Assembly: GCA_002399815.1 (NCBI GenBank)
Contig: DHEJ01000038.1
Coordinates: 65,648-129,647, forward strand
Source of the DNA: Acholeplasmataceae bacterium UBA4853
GTDB taxonomy: Bacteria; Bacillota_I; Bacilli_A; Acholeplasmatales; Acholeplasmataceae
Length of the DNA: 64,000 nt
Direction of reading: 5' to 3'
In this document: one piece after another, positions 25,913 to 35,513 of the stretch
Position numbering within the stretch: the stretch's first letter is position 1
Layout of the letters: each line of letters begins with the position of its first letter
Program-made: the position numbers and the translations under genes
Notes under the pieces: model-generated
Told to the model about the DNA's origin: nothing
Database searches by the model: none
What the model saw: the letters and a program-made list of their open reading frames with translations, nothing else

Positions 25913-26704
25913 CTACCTCTTCTTTGTATTAGAAATCCCTGATACCCCAAAGACACTACGATAACAATCCTTTAAAAACTCTTTAAATGGTGGTAATTCT
26001 GTTGTTACAATTGGAATCTCTTTAATTCTTAACACTTGATTATCTAACCACACATTAAATAATCTTTCAGAAATAAATCCGTAAATTCGTTTCTGATATG
26101 AATCATAACTACTAATATCAACTCTTTTTTCAAGTTCAAATAAAATATCAAATAACCATTTTGCATAACGGTCAATAATTTCTTTTTTACCGATAAACAT
26201 ATTAGCTATATATGCTTTTTTACCCTTCATATGGTGATCAAAACTATCTACATAGTTAGGATATAATGATTCAATGACTTTTCTTGTCTCTTCAATATCT
26301 TTTATATAATGATTGTGTTTATAGTTTTCATATAAACTTGTTTTGAATCTTGTTTTTTTAGGCAAGATGATGTCATAACTTAATAAATACTTTTCAATTT
26401 GTCGTCTTTGTAGTGCTTTATATGAAAATATAGAAAATTTTTTACCAGAGAAAAATCTTCGGTAATGAATTAGTCCTACATATCTGTCAGTACGTTGTTT
26501 ATATATATTATATAACCCCGTTAATTCCGAATAATATGGGTTTTTAAAACTAATCGAATCAGTTTTATAATCATCACTTAAATAACCACTAATTCTAGGG
26601 TTAATGGCACTACCTAATTGCATAAAAACATAGCTATCATCTAAATATTTTTTTAATTGATCGTATGGTTTATGTGTCATGACATAGACTGTTAATTGCA
26701 TCAT
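25913..26704 (-). CDS. DUF4422-type glycosyltransferase
   Basis: 263 residues. The start TVYVMTHKPYD, then PYYSELTGLYNIYK, and YVGLIHYRRFF are the signature of DUF4422, a domain found in capsule clusters and often next to glf. A transferase of galactofuranose or another hexose is likely. It abuts the upstream gene with no spacing, the GGAG ribosome site lying inside the end of that gene; either of two consecutive ATGs may be used. Confidence 0.82.
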   Translation of the reverse strand: MMQLTVYVMTHKPYDQLKKYLDDSYVFMQLGSAINPRISGYLSDDYKTDSISFKNPYYSELTGLYNIYKQRTDRYVGLIHYRRFFSGKKFSIFSYKALQRRQIEKYLLSYDIILPKKTRFKTSLYENYKHNHYIKDIEETRKVIESLYPNYVDSFDHHMKGKKAYIANMFIGKKEIIDRYAKWLFDILFELEKRVDISSYDSYQKRIYGFISERLFNVWLDNQVLRIKEIPIVTTELPPFKEFLKDCYRSVFGVSGISNTKKR

Positions 26705-27811
26705 CTACTCCTTATATAAACTGATATATTTTTCTTCAATGATACGACCTTGATGATTAATATCATAGACTTTTAATTGATTTAAATCGAGTTTCAATCG
26801 ATCTTTTGTATCAAACAGCAAGTTTAAAATCGTTTGTTTCCAAATACTTATTTCATCATTTAATGATAAATATGTAATTGAATCATTCAAGTTTAACTCA
26901 GTAGTAATTGTATCTGCATATACTTGATAAAGATTTGCATATAAGGCTTCAACCCCAACAACTGGTAAGCCTTCAAATAATGAAGGTAATAAGAATAAAT
27001 CTATTGCTGAATAGAATTTATAAATATCTCTTCTAGCACTAAAGACAAATACTCTATCTTTTAATTGATGTTTTTCAATATATGCAAGTATTTCTAATTC
27101 TTTATATCCATTTCCTACCATGAGTAATTTAATATCACTTCGATCCTTTGATACTTCTTTAAATACTTCAAGCGTAAACATAGGATTCTTCTGATTTTCA
27201 AAACGGCCAAAGAAACCGATTAATTTAGTTGATTCATCCATTTCTAGTAAGGTTCTGATATCATTTCGATGTTCTTGATTAAACATGTATTTATCCCCAT
27301 AGATTGCGTTATGGGATAGATAAAATGGTTTTTGTTTAAAAAAGTACTTACCTGCAACCTCACTACAACTCCAAAACTGATTTGCACTACGAAGTGTCAT
27401 TGGAATTAAGATTGCATTACGCATTCTATTTAATAATTTAGGTGAAGATAATGTTAAATGTGCATGGAAAATCCTAGTTTTTATATGCCTTTTTTTTGCT
27501 TCTTTTAAATATGGCATACCCCAATTAAACTCATGACAATGCACAATATCATAGTGATTTTCACTAAATAAAGTTTTAGCATGTTTTTTAAACTTATGGT
27601 AATTTTTAAAAGAGAGTTTCGGTCCATAAATGATATGATCTTCATGTTTTAAAATGATGTCACTATACTTTTGATCTGCACTTTTAACAATTAAAAAATC
27701 AACACTAAAAAGGTCATGATTTAATTTTTCATAATGATTCATTACATAACTTGCAACCCCATTAGTTAATTCAAGCGCTGATAGAATATGCAGTAACTTA
27801 ATTTTTTTCAT
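26705..27811 (-). CDS. Glycosyltransferase family 4 (EpsF-like)
   Basis: 368 residues, GT-B fold. The N-terminal lobe has LELTNGVASYVMNHYEKL and HCHEFNWGMPYL; the C-terminal lobe has LIGFFGRFENQKNP, VGNGYKE and the donor-site block FLLPSLFEGLPVVGVEA with the E-x7-E spacing. This is the retaining GT4 pattern of exopolysaccharide enzymes such as EpsF. Which sugar it adds is not readable. It lies inside the operon, 18 bases after the acyltransferase gene. Confidence 0.88.
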   Translation of the reverse strand: MKKIKLLHILSALELTNGVASYVMNHYEKLNHDLFSVDFLIVKSADQKYSDIILKHEDHIIYGPKLSFKNYHKFKKHAKTLFSENHYDIVHCHEFNWGMPYLKEAKKRHIKTRIFHAHLTLSSPKLLNRMRNAILIPMTLRSANQFWSCSEVAGKYFFKQKPFYLSHNAIYGDKYMFNQEHRNDIRTLLEMDESTKLIGFFGRFENQKNPMFTLEVFKEVSKDRSDIKLLMVGNGYKELEILAYIEKHQLKDRVFVFSARRDIYKFYSAIDLFLLPSLFEGLPVVGVEALYANLYQVYADTITTELNLNDSITYLSLNDEISIWKQTILNLLFDTKDRLKLDLNQLKVYDINHQGRIIEEKYISLYKE

Positions 27812-27829
27812 GACTAATCCATCCTTTTT

Positions 27830-28366
27830 TTAATGTAGTATGGGTGATTTTTTTTGAGTATATGTCACATGTGCTCGGTCTTTAATATATTTTGCAGGTA
27901 CGCCACCAACAACAGTATAAGCCTTAACATCTTTGGTAACAACAGCACCAGCTGCAACAACTGCTCCATCATGAATTGTTACACCAGGTAAAATGATTGC
28001 TGAGGTTCCAATCCAAACATTAGAACCGATTTTAATCGGTAAAAACTTTGCTTCAAAAGTTGGAGAATCTAGTTCATGTGTACCTGTAATTAATTGTGCT
28101 TTACTAGCAATGGTTGTATCACTACCAATTTCTATACCACCTCTTGCATCAATCCAAGCATCAAAACCAATGTTTGTTCTATCTTGAATTTTCAAACCTT
28201 TAGGATAAAGTACTGTACTACGTCTAAAAATAACAGTTTTTTTACCTAACTTGGCACCTAAAATTCTATAATAGAGTTTTCTTAGTGTTCTAGAAGGCAT
28301 AGATTTAAAAAACATGTTACCTAAGATATATATGAATGTATAGATTTTCTTAAATAGTTTCATCAT
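27830..28366 (-). CDS. Hexapeptide-repeat acyltransferase
   Basis: 178 residues with left-handed beta-helix repeats: [58 protein letters not shown]. The pattern matches the WcaF/maltose-acetyltransferase group, so it probably O-acetylates a sugar of the repeat unit with acetyl-CoA. A basic hydrophobic N-terminus may hold it at the membrane. It overlaps the upstream glycosyltransferase gene by four bases. Confidence 0.85.
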   Translation of the reverse strand: MMKLFKKIYTFIYILGNMFFKSMPSRTLRKLYYRILGAKLGKKTVIFRRSTVLYPKGLKIQDRTNIGFDAWIDARGGIEIGSDTTIASKAQLITGTHELDSPTFEAKFLPIKIGSNVWIGTSAIILPGVTIHDGAVVAAGAVVTKDVKAYTVVGGVPAKYIKDRAHVTYTQKKSPILH

Positions 28367-29631
28367 TCATCCTTCTTAAATCCGATTTTACTTAAGTCTT
28401 TCCAAATATCTTCCCATGTATGATTTGAAAGCGCATATGCCTTAGCATTTTTAGATAATGTTTCTTGTAACTCTTTATCATCTAATAAGTTATCAATGGA
28501 TAATGCAATAGTTTCAGGTTCATTAGAAATGAGTAAATGTACTCTATTTTCAACATCAAGACCTTCAACCCCTAAACGATTCGTAATAATAGGCATACCC
28601 ATTGCAAGTGCTTCAACGACTTTTGTTTTAATACCTGTACCATAGGCAATCGGTATTAAAGCAATCTCTGATGTATGTACATGTAATCTTAAATCATCAA
28701 CCTCACCACTAAACTTAACATTAGGATATGCTTCAAATGAAGCTTTTATTTCTTCACTAACAGGTCCAATGGCATATAGTTCAATGTCATGTTTAACTAA
28801 AGGTAAGATCTTAGTAGCAATCATTAATAAACTATCGACATTCGCAGAATAATAATAATTTCCAACAAATGATACCCTGTTTTTTACTTTATCTACCTTA
28901 ATCTCTTCACCAAAATAGGCAGTATCAACACCCATGGTGATGCACTCAGCCTTTTTGGTATGGGTTAACATGTTATACATTAAAGTTTCTCTTTGGGAAA
29001 CAAAATATGCATAATCATACCAATTAACTGTTTTTAACTCTTCTTTTTTAACCTTTTTTGATTCATAGGACAAAATGAGACGTTTTAACCAATTTGGTTT
29101 TAATGCTTTTTTAATAAACCCTTTACTATCTTTAGTATATTGACCGCCAATATCTGTTTTAGATGTAACTTCTGTTAATTGTCTTTCATATCTTAAAGAT
29201 AATAAATCATCTAAATTAATGACTTTAATACCAGAAAATGTATCTAATGACTTAAAGTATCTAGATAATCTAATCATATCCACAATGACTATATCTGGTT
29301 TAATTTCTTCGATATATACCTTTATTAATTGCATATTCTTCTTTGAATAATATAAAGAGGATTGAATAGAATATGATCCAAAGATTGTTTTAAATAAGAT
29401 ATTAGATAACTTTGTTAAAAAGTTAGGTTGTTTTAAAATCTTAACTTCTTTAATAAAATCCGGTTGATCTTTAGCATCAAAGACTTGATCGACTTCTAAA
29501 AAAGCATATAAATATACATCATAATTATACATTTCATGCATACCTTTAGCATTAAAAAAAGCCGTAATCTTTTTACCGGAGTTTTTTGGCCAAAATAACC
29601 TGGTTGAAATGTATAACACTTTTTTATTCAT
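28363..29631 (-). CDS. Glycosyltransferase family 4
   Basis: 422 residues. N-terminal [21 protein letters not shown] and C-terminal [26 protein letters not shown] and [35 protein letters not shown] show a GT4 enzyme with the E-x7-E type donor site. The C-terminal part resembles sugar transferases of the stage PEP-CTERM/Stp1 type. It overlaps both neighbours by four bases, so it is tightly coupled to heptose activation upstream; transfer of heptose is a reasonable guess. Confidence 0.86.
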   Translation of the reverse strand: MNKKVLYISTRLFWPKNSGKKITAFFNAKGMHEMYNYDVYLYAFLEVDQVFDAKDQPDFIKEVKILKQPNFLTKLSNILFKTIFGSYSIQSSLYYSKKNMQLIKVYIEEIKPDIVIVDMIRLSRYFKSLDTFSGIKVINLDDLLSLRYERQLTEVTSKTDIGGQYTKDSKGFIKKALKPNWLKRLILSYESKKVKKEELKTVNWYDYAYFVSQRETLMYNMLTHTKKAECITMGVDTAYFGEEIKVDKVKNRVSFVGNYYYSANVDSLLMIATKILPLVKHDIELYAIGPVSEEIKASFEAYPNVKFSGEVDDLRLHVHTSEIALIPIAYGTGIKTKVVEALAMGMPIITNRLGVEGLDVENRVHLLISNEPETIALSIDNLLDDKELQETLSKNAKAYALSNHTWEDIWKDLSKIGFKKDE

Positions 29632-30134
29632 CTAAAAACCTCATCTAGTTTCTGTATTTTGTGATAACTAATCTCATGTGTTGACTCAATATATTTACCT
29701 TCTAAAAAGTATAGATTAGGAATCCCTGCTTTATGTGCTGCCAGTAAATCTGATATTTTATCGCCAACCATAAAGGATTTTGATACATCGACATCAAAAT
29801 CTTTAATTGCATCTAAAAACATGCCTGGATTTGGTTTTCTTCTTGGATGGTTCGTATCCATTGAAATCTCATAATAAACCTTAGAAATCTTAATCCCTTT
29901 TTTACTAAATTCTTGTGTCATCCATTCAGAAATATTAATTAAATCAGATTCCTTATAATACCCCTTAGAAATACCGCCTTGATTAGTACAAACAATGATT
30001 AAATAACCCATATCCTGAAATCTTTTTGTAAGTTCAAAAATACCATCCATAAATTCAAAATCTTTAATTTGATTTACATAATGATGATCTTTATTAATCA
30101 CACCATCGCGGTCCAAAAATAATACTTTATTCAT
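29628..30134 (-). CDS. gmhB: D-glycero-D-manno-heptose 1,7-bisphosphate 7-phosphatase
   Basis: 168 residues, HAD fold of the histidinol-phosphatase/GmhB class: nucleophile and acid D8/D10 in FLDRDGVIN, CTNQGGISKG as motif II, the RRKPNPGM lysine motif and MVGDKISDL. The Cys/His zinc loop of E. coli GmhB is reduced. It removes the 7-phosphate after HddA. It shares one base with the end of hddC. Confidence 0.88.
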   Translation of the reverse strand: MNKVLFLDRDGVINKDHHYVNQIKDFEFMDGIFELTKRFQDMGYLIIVCTNQGGISKGYYKESDLINISEWMTQEFSKKGIKISKVYYEISMDTNHPRRKPNPGMFLDAIKDFDVDVSKSFMVGDKISDLLAAHKAGIPNLYFLEGKYIESTHEISYHKIQKLDEVFR

Positions 30135-30802
30135 TAACTCAAATCCTTCTTCAATTTATCATAATCCTCCGGAATACCCATATCAATAAAATATGTGTCA
30201 AAATATACAGCCTTAATTGGTTTTTGATAGACTTGTTTTTCTAAAACGTCCTTTTCAAATGAAAACTTCTTTGGCAGTGCTAAAGACTCTAAATGTTTTT
30301 TATTGATGCGGTAAATACCACCATTAATATAACCACTAGCAATCGTTTCTTTTTCTTTAAATCTAGTGACATAACCACGGTCAATCTCAACTTGACCGTA
30401 ACGTTCATTCTTTTCTAAATAAGCAACAGCCATAACGATTAAATCATCATGAATCATTTCTTTAAAATCAATTTTAAATAAAGTATCTCCATTAATGATA
30501 AATGCATAGTCTTCTGTAATATATTGCATTGCATTTAAAACTGCTCCCCCAGTTCCTAGTGGTTCTGTTTCAATTGCATAAACAATTTCCATACCTAAAT
30601 ACTGATCTTTAAAGTGGTTCATAATATATTCATGCATATAACCCACTGCTAAAACAACTTTTGTGAAACCACTTTTTGATAAATGTTCTAATAGTAATTC
30701 TAAAAATGGTCGACCATTGACATCCGCCATAGGTTTTGGACGATCTGCAACAACTGTAGATAATCTAGTCCCAAATCCACCTGCTAAAATGATTGCTTCC
30801 AT
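30134..30802 (-). CDS. hddC: D-glycero-alpha-D-manno-heptose 1-phosphate guanylyltransferase
   Basis: 222 residues: nucleotidyltransferase with LAGGFGTRLSTVVADRPKPM at the start and NGDTLFKID as the metal-binding aspartate region. Among sugar nucleotidyltransferases the small size and the company of gmhA, hddA and gmhB point to HddC, which makes GDP-D-glycero-alpha-D-manno-heptose. It overlaps gmhA by one base. Confidence 0.87.
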   Translation of the reverse strand: MEAIILAGGFGTRLSTVVADRPKPMADVNGRPFLELLLEHLSKSGFTKVVLAVGYMHEYIMNHFKDQYLGMEIVYAIETEPLGTGGAVLNAMQYITEDYAFIINGDTLFKIDFKEMIHDDLIVMAVAYLEKNERYGQVEIDRGYVTRFKEKETIASGYINGGIYRINKKHLESLALPKKFSFEKDVLEKQVYQKPIKAVYFDTYFIDMGIPEDYDKLKKDLS

Positions 30803-31389
30803 CAGCTAAATAGCTCACTTTCAATAATTTGGCATAACGTATGTTCAATCACTAAATGTGATTCTTGAATTCTTGGGGTAATCATTGAAGGTACTATAAG
30901 TTCGATACTTGTAAGATTATCTTGATGTATTACCCCACCTTTACCACCACTTAATACAATTGAGGTTAATCCAATTTCCTTACAGTATTTGAGTGCTTCA
31001 ACAATATTTTTTGAATTACCGGATGTGGTAATACCAATAAAGATATCACCCTTTTGAGCTAAAGCTTCAAGTTGTCTTTTAAATAAATAATCAAATCCAT
31101 AATCATTACCAACTGCAGTTAAAATCGATGTATCTGTGGTTAATGCAATCGCAGGTAACCCTTTTCTATCAAAATAAAACTTTGATACTAATTCTCCTGC
31201 GAAATGCTGTGCATCTGCAGCAGAACCACCATTACCAGCAATTAACGCTTTATGTCCATCTTGATATGCTTTGACTAAGAGTTTTGCTGCTAAGTTAATC
31301 TTTTCTAGTAGTAATTCATCAGCTAAAATTGACATTTTAGCTTCTATAGATGATTTAAATGCATTTTTAATAATATCTACATAGCTCAT
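30802..31389 (-). CDS. gmhA: Phosphoheptose isomerase
   Basis: SIS-domain isomerase converting sedoheptulose 7-phosphate to D-glycero-D-manno-heptose 7-phosphate. Visible are ALIAGNGGSAADAQHFAGELV, LTTDTSILTAVGND and ITTSGNSKNIVEAL, all diagnostic of GmhA. The ATG at 31389 overlaps the hddA stop as ATGA and has AAGGGGTG at the right distance; the ATG three codons upstream is too close to it. Confidence 0.9.
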   Translation of the reverse strand: MSYVDIIKNAFKSSIEAKMSILADELLLEKINLAAKLLVKAYQDGHKALIAGNGGSAADAQHFAGELVSKFYFDRKGLPAIALTTDTSILTAVGNDYGFDYLFKRQLEALAQKGDIFIGITTSGNSKNIVEALKYCKEIGLTSIVLSGGKGGVIHQDNLTSIELIVPSMITPRIQESHLVIEHTLCQIIESELFS

Positions 31390-32411
31390 ACATACCACCC
31401 CTTAGTTCCTTTTTCAACAAACTCAACATCTCTAACAACACCATCAAACTTTTTTAAAGCTTCAATCACGTTTAACCGTTTTAAAGGGTCCACTATAAAC
31501 ATCATAAATCCACCACCACCAGCACCAGATACTTTACCTGCAAGTGCACCAGCATCAATTGCTGCATCATAGATTTGATCAATATGCGCATTAGAAACAG
31601 CGCTAGATGTTTTCTTTTTAGCAATCCACCCTAATCTAAGTTCTTCAGCAACTAAGTTTAAGTCTCCCTTTAAGATTGCTTCTTTCATCTTAATGGCTGC
31701 ACTTTTTAATTGATGTAGTCCATCTAAATTATCTGATTTATTATCGGTTGTATGTTTAATTTGTTCATCAATAATATGTGCTGATTCTCTTGATTTACCA
31801 GTGAAAAATAAAACAAGTGATGCTTCAAACTCATCTTTTAACCATTGTCTAATCCGAAGTGGATTGACAATCACATGGGATTCACTTTGAAATTCAATAA
31901 AATTAAACCCACCAAAAGTCGCTGCATATTGATCTTGCATCCCACCAGCCAAGTTTAAATCCTTACGTTCTATATCATAAGCTAGTTTTGCTACATCATA
32001 TTCGCCAAGTGGTAATTTTAAATATTCTACATATGCTTTAATCATAGATACAACAATGGCACTAGATGTTCCCAATCCACTACCGATTGGTGAATCCGCT
32101 TGGGTTGATACTTTAACTGCTAAAGGCATATTTTGATTAAAATCTTTAACAATTCGATTATAAACACCACTATGTAGTTTTAAGACATTATCTGTTGGTA
32201 CTATCGCACTTAAAGGATGTGTCAAACTCACTTTTAAATCCAGTGCCTCAAAAATAATTACATCACCATCTAAAGGTTCTAAGGTTGTGTGAGCATACAT
32301 ATTAATTGTGGCATTTAAAACCATGCCACCATAAATATTTGCATAAGATGGTAAATCAGTACCACCTCCAGCAAGACCTAATCTAAGCGGTGCTTTTGAA
32401 CGTATCAGCAT
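31386..32411 (-). CDS. hddA: D-glycero-alpha-D-manno-heptose 7-phosphate kinase
   Basis: 341 residues, GHMP kinase: APLRLGLAGGGTDLPSY at the N-terminus, ATP-binding SPIGSGLGTSSAIV at 107-120 and the C-terminal GAGGGGFMMF motif. The GGGTDLP start distinguishes sugar kinases of the HddA/fucokinase group. It makes heptose 1,7-bisphosphate with alpha anomer, committing the sugar to the GDP branch used in S-layer and capsule glycans. It is the first gene of the operon, with TATAAT at 32442-32447 (complement) and TTTGGAGAA. Confidence 0.88.
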   Translation of the reverse strand: MLIRSKAPLRLGLAGGGTDLPSYANIYGGMVLNATINMYAHTTLEPLDGDVIIFEALDLKVSLTHPLSAIVPTDNVLKLHSGVYNRIVKDFNQNMPLAVKVSTQADSPIGSGLGTSSAIVVSMIKAYVEYLKLPLGEYDVAKLAYDIERKDLNLAGGMQDQYAATFGGFNFIEFQSESHVIVNPLRIRQWLKDEFEASLVLFFTGKSRESAHIIDEQIKHTTDNKSDNLDGLHQLKSAAIKMKEAILKGDLNLVAEELRLGWIAKKKTSSAVSNAHIDQIYDAAIDAGALAGKVSGAGGGGFMMFIVDPLKRLNVIEALKKFDGVVRDVEFVEKGTKGWYV

Positions 32412-32441
32412 ATCTTATTCTCCAAATCTTTTCTCATACAT

Positions 32442-32447
32442 ATTATA
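32442..32447 (-). promoter_or_regulatory. -10 box of the heptose/polysaccharide operon
   Basis: TATAAT on the minus strand, 31 bases upstream of the hddA ATG and directly after the preceding terminator. No clear -35 is seen because the terminator stem occupies that place. Confidence 0.5.
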
Positions 32448-32452
32448 TAACA

Positions 32453-32473
32453 AAATCCCCATTAAGGGGATTT
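32453..32473 (-). terminator. Terminator between the cps regulatory genes and the heptose operon
   Basis: AAATCCCC (32453-32460) pairs with GGGGATTT (32466-32473) around ATTAA, followed on the minus strand by TTTTG. It separates the CpsBCD/DegV/NYN unit from the sugar genes. Confidence 0.8.
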
Positions 32474-32485
32474 ATTATGAATTAT

Positions 32486-33208
32486 TTACTTGTTTTTAAT
32501 ATATGCAACCTTATCTTCATTCTTAACTTCAAAGTCTTTAAATGTTTTAAAGAAATTTAAAGCTTTTAATTTAGATCCATAGTTAATCGGATCAAAGCCA
32601 GGATATTTTTTTCTTAATTGGTCGGCAACAATACTCCAGTAAGCCCATCCATCATCTTCTAAGTTATCATCAATTAATTTTTTCAATTCTTTAATGATTA
32701 GTTCCTTCTTAGGAATTAAGGATTGACCATTTAATTCAACCGTTTTATTCTTAGGATCAGATGCTTCAAGAATTTGATCGATATAATAAAATCTTTCATA
32801 CGAATTAACAAGTACTTCAGGTGTTTTAGATTCACCCATACCAATTAAATACATATCATCTTCTTTAAGTCTAATGATTAATTTCGTAAAGTCAGAATCT
32901 GATGAGACAATACAAAATGCATTAACTTTACCAGAATATAATAAGTCCATGGCATCAATCACCAACGTAAAGTCAGAAACATTACCTTTATTTGATAAAT
33001 TCGCATATTGCTGAACAAATGTTAAACTATATTTTTCAGCACGGTTCTTCCAAGTTTTTAGTCTTTCTTGAGACCAATCTCCATAAATTCTAGCATTGGT
33101 GATTTTACCGTGTTTATTCGCTTCATTAATGATGATATCTAAATAAACTGGTGAAACATTATCAGCATCAATTAAGACAGCAATTTTATAATCAGATACA
33201 TTCATCAT
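32486..33208 (-). CDS. NYN-domain ribonuclease-like protein with C-terminal OST-HTH/LOTUS domain
   Basis: 240 residues. The NYN (PIN-like, DUF88/LabA) domain shows AVLIDADNVSP, NARIYGDWS, KGNVSDFTLVIDAMDLLY and FCIVSSDSDFTKL, keeping the acidic residues of the active site. The last ~70 residues (WAYWSIVADQLRKKYPGFDPINYGSKLKALNFF) match the OST-HTH/LOTUS fold that binds RNA. It is therefore a probable RNA-processing or RNA-binding protein. It overlaps degV by four bases and ends the operon; the link to polysaccharide control is unknown. Confidence 0.85.
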   Translation of the reverse strand: MMNVSDYKIAVLIDADNVSPVYLDIIINEANKHGKITNARIYGDWSQERLKTWKNRAEKYSLTFVQQYANLSNKGNVSDFTLVIDAMDLLYSGKVNAFCIVSSDSDFTKLIIRLKEDDMYLIGMGESKTPEVLVNSYERFYYIDQILEASDPKNKTVELNGQSLIPKKELIIKELKKLIDDNLEDDGWAYWSIVADQLRKKYPGFDPINYGSKLKALNFFKTFKDFEVKNEDKVAYIKNK

Positions 33209-34077
33209 CTATGGTCTGCTACGAAGAATAATGCTAATACACCTTGTCCAGTATGTGCTCCAATAACAGGTCCAATCATATGAATCACTAATTCTTCAAT
33301 TTCAAATTTTTCTTTAATCATTTTAGCTAATAAATCAGCAGATTCTAAATCATCACCGTGTCCAATAAAGACTGTTTGTTTACCTGGTTTAGCAGTTTTA
33401 AGCATTTCATCAAATAAACCTTTAATCGCTCTTTTACGACCGATTGCTTTATGACGAGGAATTAATTTACCTTCATCATTGGTGTGCATCACTGGTTTAA
33501 TATTTGCTACTTTAGCAACAAATCCAGCCATCTTAGAAACTCTACCACCACGGACTAAATGTCCAACATCATCCACTGTAAACCAGTGTGCAATGTGTGG
33601 AATTAAATCGAGTGCGAATTTTTCTGTTGCTTCAATTGTTAAATTCTTTTCTTCAGCTTCTTTTGCTGTTAAATAAACTAATAACCCTTCACCTAAAGAT
33701 GCTGATTTAGTATCGATCAGTAAAATCTTTCTTTTTGGGAACTTAGCTTTTAATTCATCTACTGCAATTCTTGCAGAATTATAAGTTCCAGATAACGCAC
33801 TAGAAAAAGCCATCACTAAAACATCTTTACCATCTTTTAATAATGGTGTTAAATAATCAATATAAGTATCTGGATTAATTTGAGATGTTGTTGGTTGTGC
33901 GCCTTGTCTTACTGCATCATAGAATAGTTTAGGATCAAGATCTCTTCCATCTAAATAGTTAATATACTCTTTACCCTTTAAATTAAAACGTAAAGATAAC
34001 ACCGCTAAATCATACTTTTCAGCTAACTTATGTGGTAAGTCTGTTGTTGAATCGGTAAGAATAATAAATTTACTCAT
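33205..34077 (-). CDS. degV: DegV family fatty-acid-binding protein
   Basis: 290 residues. ILTDSTTDLP at the start, AQPTTSQINPDTYIDYL, FSSALSGTYNSARIA and the C-terminal IGPVIGAHTGQGVLALFF are the DegV signature. Family members (FakB) hold a fatty acid for phosphorylation by FakA and feed phospholipid synthesis. No FakA is visible here. Four-base overlaps join it to the CpsB gene upstream and the NYN gene downstream. Confidence 0.92.
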   Translation of the reverse strand: MSKFIILTDSTTDLPHKLAEKYDLAVLSLRFNLKGKEYINYLDGRDLDPKLFYDAVRQGAQPTTSQINPDTYIDYLTPLLKDGKDVLVMAFSSALSGTYNSARIAVDELKAKFPKRKILLIDTKSASLGEGLLVYLTAKEAEEKNLTIEATEKFALDLIPHIAHWFTVDDVGHLVRGGRVSKMAGFVAKVANIKPVMHTNDEGKLIPRHKAIGRKRAIKGLFDEMLKTAKPGKQTVFIGHGDDLESADLLAKMIKEKFEIEELVIHMIGPVIGAHTGQGVLALFFVADHR

Positions 34078-34739
34078 AAACTTTCCTCTAATTCTTTCAT
34101 TTTAAATGTCGATGGAACTTTCTTTAATGCTTTAACTAAATTAGGTCCTCTAAACTGCGCATTATGACAATCACTGGCAATAAAATCAACTAAATTTTCT
34201 TTTAAATAAAGATGTGCAAGTCTTTTAAACACCTTACCATCAGTACCTAATATTCCCCCAGAGTTTACTTGAATTAATGAACCATCTTTCCTAATTTGTC
34301 TCACATCATCTAAGGATAAGTAAGCATATCTTTCAATGTGTGCAACAATCGGAGTGTATCCTTTTGAAACTAAATTATATAATACTTCAACAATTGGAGT
34401 TTCCATTTCCACAGAAAACTCAATAAGTAAATATTTTTTATTAAATCCTCTAAATATAAACTTATCGTAATCAGGATGTTTAAACTGGTCATACATGACT
34501 TCTGCACCTAAAAAGAGTTTTATCGATGGATAAGCCTTTTTAGCAATCTCATTAAACTGATTAAAACGCTCTAAATATTCACTTGAAGACTTCTTTTGAA
34601 CCTTGTTTTGAACATGAGGCGTTAAAACAATTTTAGTTACACCTTGTTTGTGTTGTTGTTTAAGCATATCGAGTGCTACATCTAATGTTTTAGCCCCATC
34701 ATCTACCTCAGGTAGAATGTGTGTATGCATATCAAACAT
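34074..34739 (-). CDS. cpsB: CpsB/YwqE-type manganese-dependent tyrosine phosphatase
   Basis: 221 residues, PHP fold: MFDMHTHILPEVDDGAKT with the metal HxH, LTPHVQ, AEVMYD, IVAHIERYAYL and SDCHNAQ. This is the phosphotyrosine phosphatase that acts on the autokinase encoded just upstream, and thereby adjusts polysaccharide chain length or export. It starts 15 bases after the kinase gene. Confidence 0.9.
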   Translation of the reverse strand: MFDMHTHILPEVDDGAKTLDVALDMLKQQHKQGVTKIVLTPHVQNKVQKKSSSEYLERFNQFNEIAKKAYPSIKLFLGAEVMYDQFKHPDYDKFIFRGFNKKYLLIEFSVEMETPIVEVLYNLVSKGYTPIVAHIERYAYLSLDDVRQIRKDGSLIQVNSGGILGTDGKVFKRLAHLYLKENLVDFIASDCHNAQFRGPNLVKALKKVPSTFKMKELEESL

Positions 34740-34754
34740 TTTATATCACTGCCT

Positions 34755-35513
34755 TCATTTTTTGATACTTTGATCTAGTTTGTCATCACCGGTCGAATTG
34801 TATCCATATTCATACCCGTAAGTATATGCATACATTTCATTACCTCTGGAATCAACTTGTGTAAATACTGTACCGATGACATTGACATCATTTTGTTTTA
34901 AAGTCTTTAATGCATCATTAATAATAGAACGTTTTGCTTCATTTTGAGCAACTACGAAAATCACAGCATCTGTGATTCTTGCAATATATAACGCATCAGA
35001 TACTGCAATTACTGGTGGTGCATCCACTAAGACATAATCAAATTCTTGACGCAATCTTGCAATTAAATCCTTTAATTTTTGAGTTTCAAGGACATTTACT
35101 ACTGCAGTTGTTCTTTCACCTGCAACAATAAAGTGTGTGTGTAATGATTCAGAAAACTGAACCAATTCCTCATATTTTACTCTACCTGCTAAATAGTCAG
35201 TTAAGCCATTTTCATTAGGTGCTTTAAAGATTCTATTAATCTTTGGTTTTCTTAAATCTAAATCTACAATAACAACCTTTTTACCTTTTTTACCAATTAA
35301 ATACGCTAGATTAGATACAAATGTCGTTTTACCAGCACCAGCTAATGAAGATGTAAATTGTAAAACTTTTAAATTACCATCGACGTTAACATATTCAATA
35401 TTTACAAGTGTCTTTTGAAATGCTTCAGCAACAAAGGATAACGGTTGTTCTTTACTTACGATGTAATCATATTCCATCGTTCTTTCTGATTGAAATAATT
35501 TTTTACGTCTCAT
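34755..35513 (-). CDS. cpsD: CpsD/YwqD-type tyrosine autokinase
   Basis: 252 residues. BY-kinase with Walker A SLAGAGKT at 57-64, Walker A' VVIVDLDLRKPK and Walker B FDYVLVDAPP. The C-terminus carries the autophosphorylated tyrosine cluster YAYTYGYEYGY. It needs the membrane modulator encoded upstream (CpsC) for activity and controls polysaccharide synthesis. Four-base overlap with cpsC. Confidence 0.92.
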   Translation of the reverse strand: MRRKKLFQSERTMEYDYIVSKEQPLSFVAEAFQKTLVNIEYVNVDGNLKVLQFTSSLAGAGKTTFVSNLAYLIGKKGKKVVIVDLDLRKPKINRIFKAPNENGLTDYLAGRVKYEELVQFSESLHTHFIVAGERTTAVVNVLETQKLKDLIARLRQEFDYVLVDAPPVIAVSDALYIARITDAVIFVVAQNEAKRSIINDALKTLKQNDVNVIGTVFTQVDSRGNEMYAYTYGYEYGYNSTGDDKLDQSIKK

